From JAKVBH01 sp049800955 (GTDB taxonomy: Bacteria; Pseudomonadota; Alphaproteobacteria; Rhodobacterales; Rhodobacteraceae): a stretch of 64,000 nucleotides of DNA. The stretch lies in the NCBI RefSeq assembly GCF_049800955.1, contig NZ_JBNAGA010000001.1, forward strand, positions 1,860,001 through 1,924,000. The letters are read 5' to 3'. The position numbers and the translations under genes were made by a program. Shown here piece by piece: positions 62,880 to 64,000 of this stretch. The notes beneath the pieces were generated by a model. It was not told where the DNA came from. It searched no databases and saw only the letters and a program-made list of their open reading frames with translations. Position 1 is the first letter of the stretch, and the number at the start of each line of letters is the position of its first letter.

Positions 62880-64000
62880 ATGACCAAAATCAAGGTGGAG
62901 AACCCGATCGTCGAGATGGATGGCGATGAGATGACCCGCATCATGTGGGCCTTTATCAAAGACAAGCTCATCACGCCCTATCTCGATATCGATCTGCTCT
63001 ACTACGATCTGGGCATCGAATCCCGCGATGAGACGAACGATCAGATCACGATTGATGCTGCTGAAAAGACCAAGGAAATCGGCGTCGCCGTCAAATGCGC
63101 CACGATCACTCCCGATGAGGCGCGTGTCGAGGAATTTGGCCTAAAGGAGATGTGGCGCAGCCCCAATGGGACAATCCGCAACATCCTGGGCGGCGTGGTC
63201 TTCCGCGCGCCGATCATCTGCAAAAATGTCCCCCGCCTCGTGCCAGGTTGGACCCGCCCCATCGTGATCGGGCGTCACGCTTTTGGCGATCAATACAAGG
63301 CGACCGATATCAAGTTCCCCGGCCCCGGCAAGCTCACCATGAAGTTCGAAGGCGCCGATGGCGAGGTGATCGAACGCGAGGTCTTTGACGCGCCTGACGC
63401 GGGCGTCTTCATGGCGATGTATAACCTCGACGCCTCCATCCGCGATTTCGCACGCGCCTCGTTCAATTACGGGCTCAATATCGGCTGGCCGGTCTATCTC
63501 TCCACCAAGAATACCATTCTCAAGCAATACGATGGCCGCTTCATGGAAATCTTTCAGGAGATCTATGACGCGGAGTTTCGCGCCGCCTTTGAAGAGAAAG
63601 GCCTCGAGTACCAGCACAGGTTGATCGACGACATGGTGGCCTGCGTCATGAAGTGGAACGGCGGCTTTGTCTGGGCCACGAAGAACTACGATGGCGATGT
63701 GCAATCCGACACGGTCGCGCAAGGTTTCGGCTCGCTGGGCCTCATGACGAGCCAGCTCATGACGCCTGATGGCAAGATCGTGGAGGCCGAAGCGGCCCAT
63801 GGCACCGTCACCCGGCACTACCGCCAGCATCAGGCGGGCGAAGCCACATCGACCAACTCCATCGCCTCGATCTATGCCTGGACCGGCGGGCTCAAGCATC
63901 GCGCCAAGCTGGATGACAATGCCAGGCTCATGGAGTTCGCCGAAACGCTCGAACGCGTCATCATCGACACGGTCGAGAGTGGCCACATGACCAAGGACCT
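62880..64000 (+). CDS. icd: NADP-dependent isocitrate dehydrogenase (dimeric, eukaryote-like; 3' end outside window)
   Basis: The ATG at 62880 begins MTKIKVENPIVEMDGDEMTR, the family start. 373 of about 404 residues are visible. Substrate-binding blocks are SPNGTIRN, DDMVACVMKWNGGF and the AAHGTVTRHYR region with NADP contacts. It oxidises isocitrate to 2-oxoglutarate in the TCA cycle. A GAGA-type ribosome site precedes the start. The frame runs open to the window end. Confidence 0.96.
   Translation, partial: MTKIKVENPIVEMDGDEMTRIMWAFIKDKLITPYLDIDLLYYDLGIESRDETNDQITIDAAEKTKEIGVAVKCATITPDEARVEEFGLKEMWRSPNGTIRNILGGVVFRAPIICKNVPRLVPGWTRPIVIGRHAFGDQYKATDIKFPGPGKLTMKFEGADGEVIEREVFDAPDAGVFMAMYNLDASIRDFARASFNYGLNIGWPVYLSTKNTILKQYDGRFMEIFQEIYDAEFRAAFEEKGLEYQHRLIDDMVACVMKWNGGFVWATKNYDGDVQSDTVAQGFGSLGLMTSQLMTPDGKIVEAEAAHGTVTRHYRQHQAGEATSTNSIASIYAWTGGLKHRAKLDDNARLMEFAETLERVIIDTVESGHMTKD

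Overview
The window looks like a stretch of chromosome from a GC-rich alphaproteobacterium of the family Rhodobacteraceae (Roseobacter group). This is inferred from gene content. Evidence includes an IscR with a single cysteine, an iscR-suf operon with iron-control (Irr/ICE-type) palindromes, a B12-dependent class II ribonucleotide reductase, three VPLPA-CTERM surface proteins, a plant-type class II DAHP synthase, a dimeric eukaryote-like isocitrate dehydrogenase, a double cold-shock-domain protein coupled to a DUF192 protein, and a folB-folP-glmM operon with an unusually long FolB. I see no plasmid, phage, integron or CRISPR signature. Most of the window is core metabolism.

Layout. 1-1.5 kb: the end of a quinoprotein-associated SoxYZ-like carrier and its metallo-hydrolase. 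1.5-6 kb: GntR regulator, HAD nucleotidase, small membrane protein, UbiH-type hydroxylase, class V aminotransferase. 5.9-11.4 kb: three VPLPA-CTERM proteins interleaved with two Lrp regulators, ilvC and a DMT exporter. 11.5-15.5 kb: glmM, folP, folB and a cell-wall hydrolase. 15.7-23.4 kb: a divergent PPDK, an MltB-type transglycosylase and nrdJ. 24-33 kb: tRNA-Pro, DUF192/cold-shock pair, pdxH, fabI, a frameshifted LysE exporter, gpt, an aminotransferase, ppiD, trpE. 32.6-34 kb: a more AT-rich insert with a nitronate monooxygenase where trpG would often be expected. 34-41 kb: envelope lipid and wall genes (KAS, ACP, LpxD, L,D-transpeptidase, DUF882 protein, sterol-desaturase-like protein, acyltransferase). 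41.4-47.7 kb: three large secreted proteins of unknown function, including a very basic protein built around a recurring F-x-[RK]-A motif. 47.9-57.8 kb: the iscR-suf operon, carrying two cysteine desulfurases and seven non-Suf genes. 58-64 kb: hydrolase and HD phosphohydrolase genes, a GlxA-family regulator, DAHP synthase and the start of icd.

Genes acting together: the suf operon builds Fe-S clusters under probable IscR and Irr control. LdtD, the DUF882 protein, MltB, the SleB-like hydrolase and glmM all act on peptidoglycan or its precursors. folB and folP act in folate synthesis. aroG and trpE act at the entry to the shikimate and tryptophan pathways. The observations I consider most worth following are the F-x-[RK]-A basic secreted protein and its divergent partners, the ICE-like palindrome written in rare codons inside the second cysteine desulfurase, the cassette inside the suf operon, and the long C-terminal extension of FolB. 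None of these is shown to be a new system by sequence reading alone.
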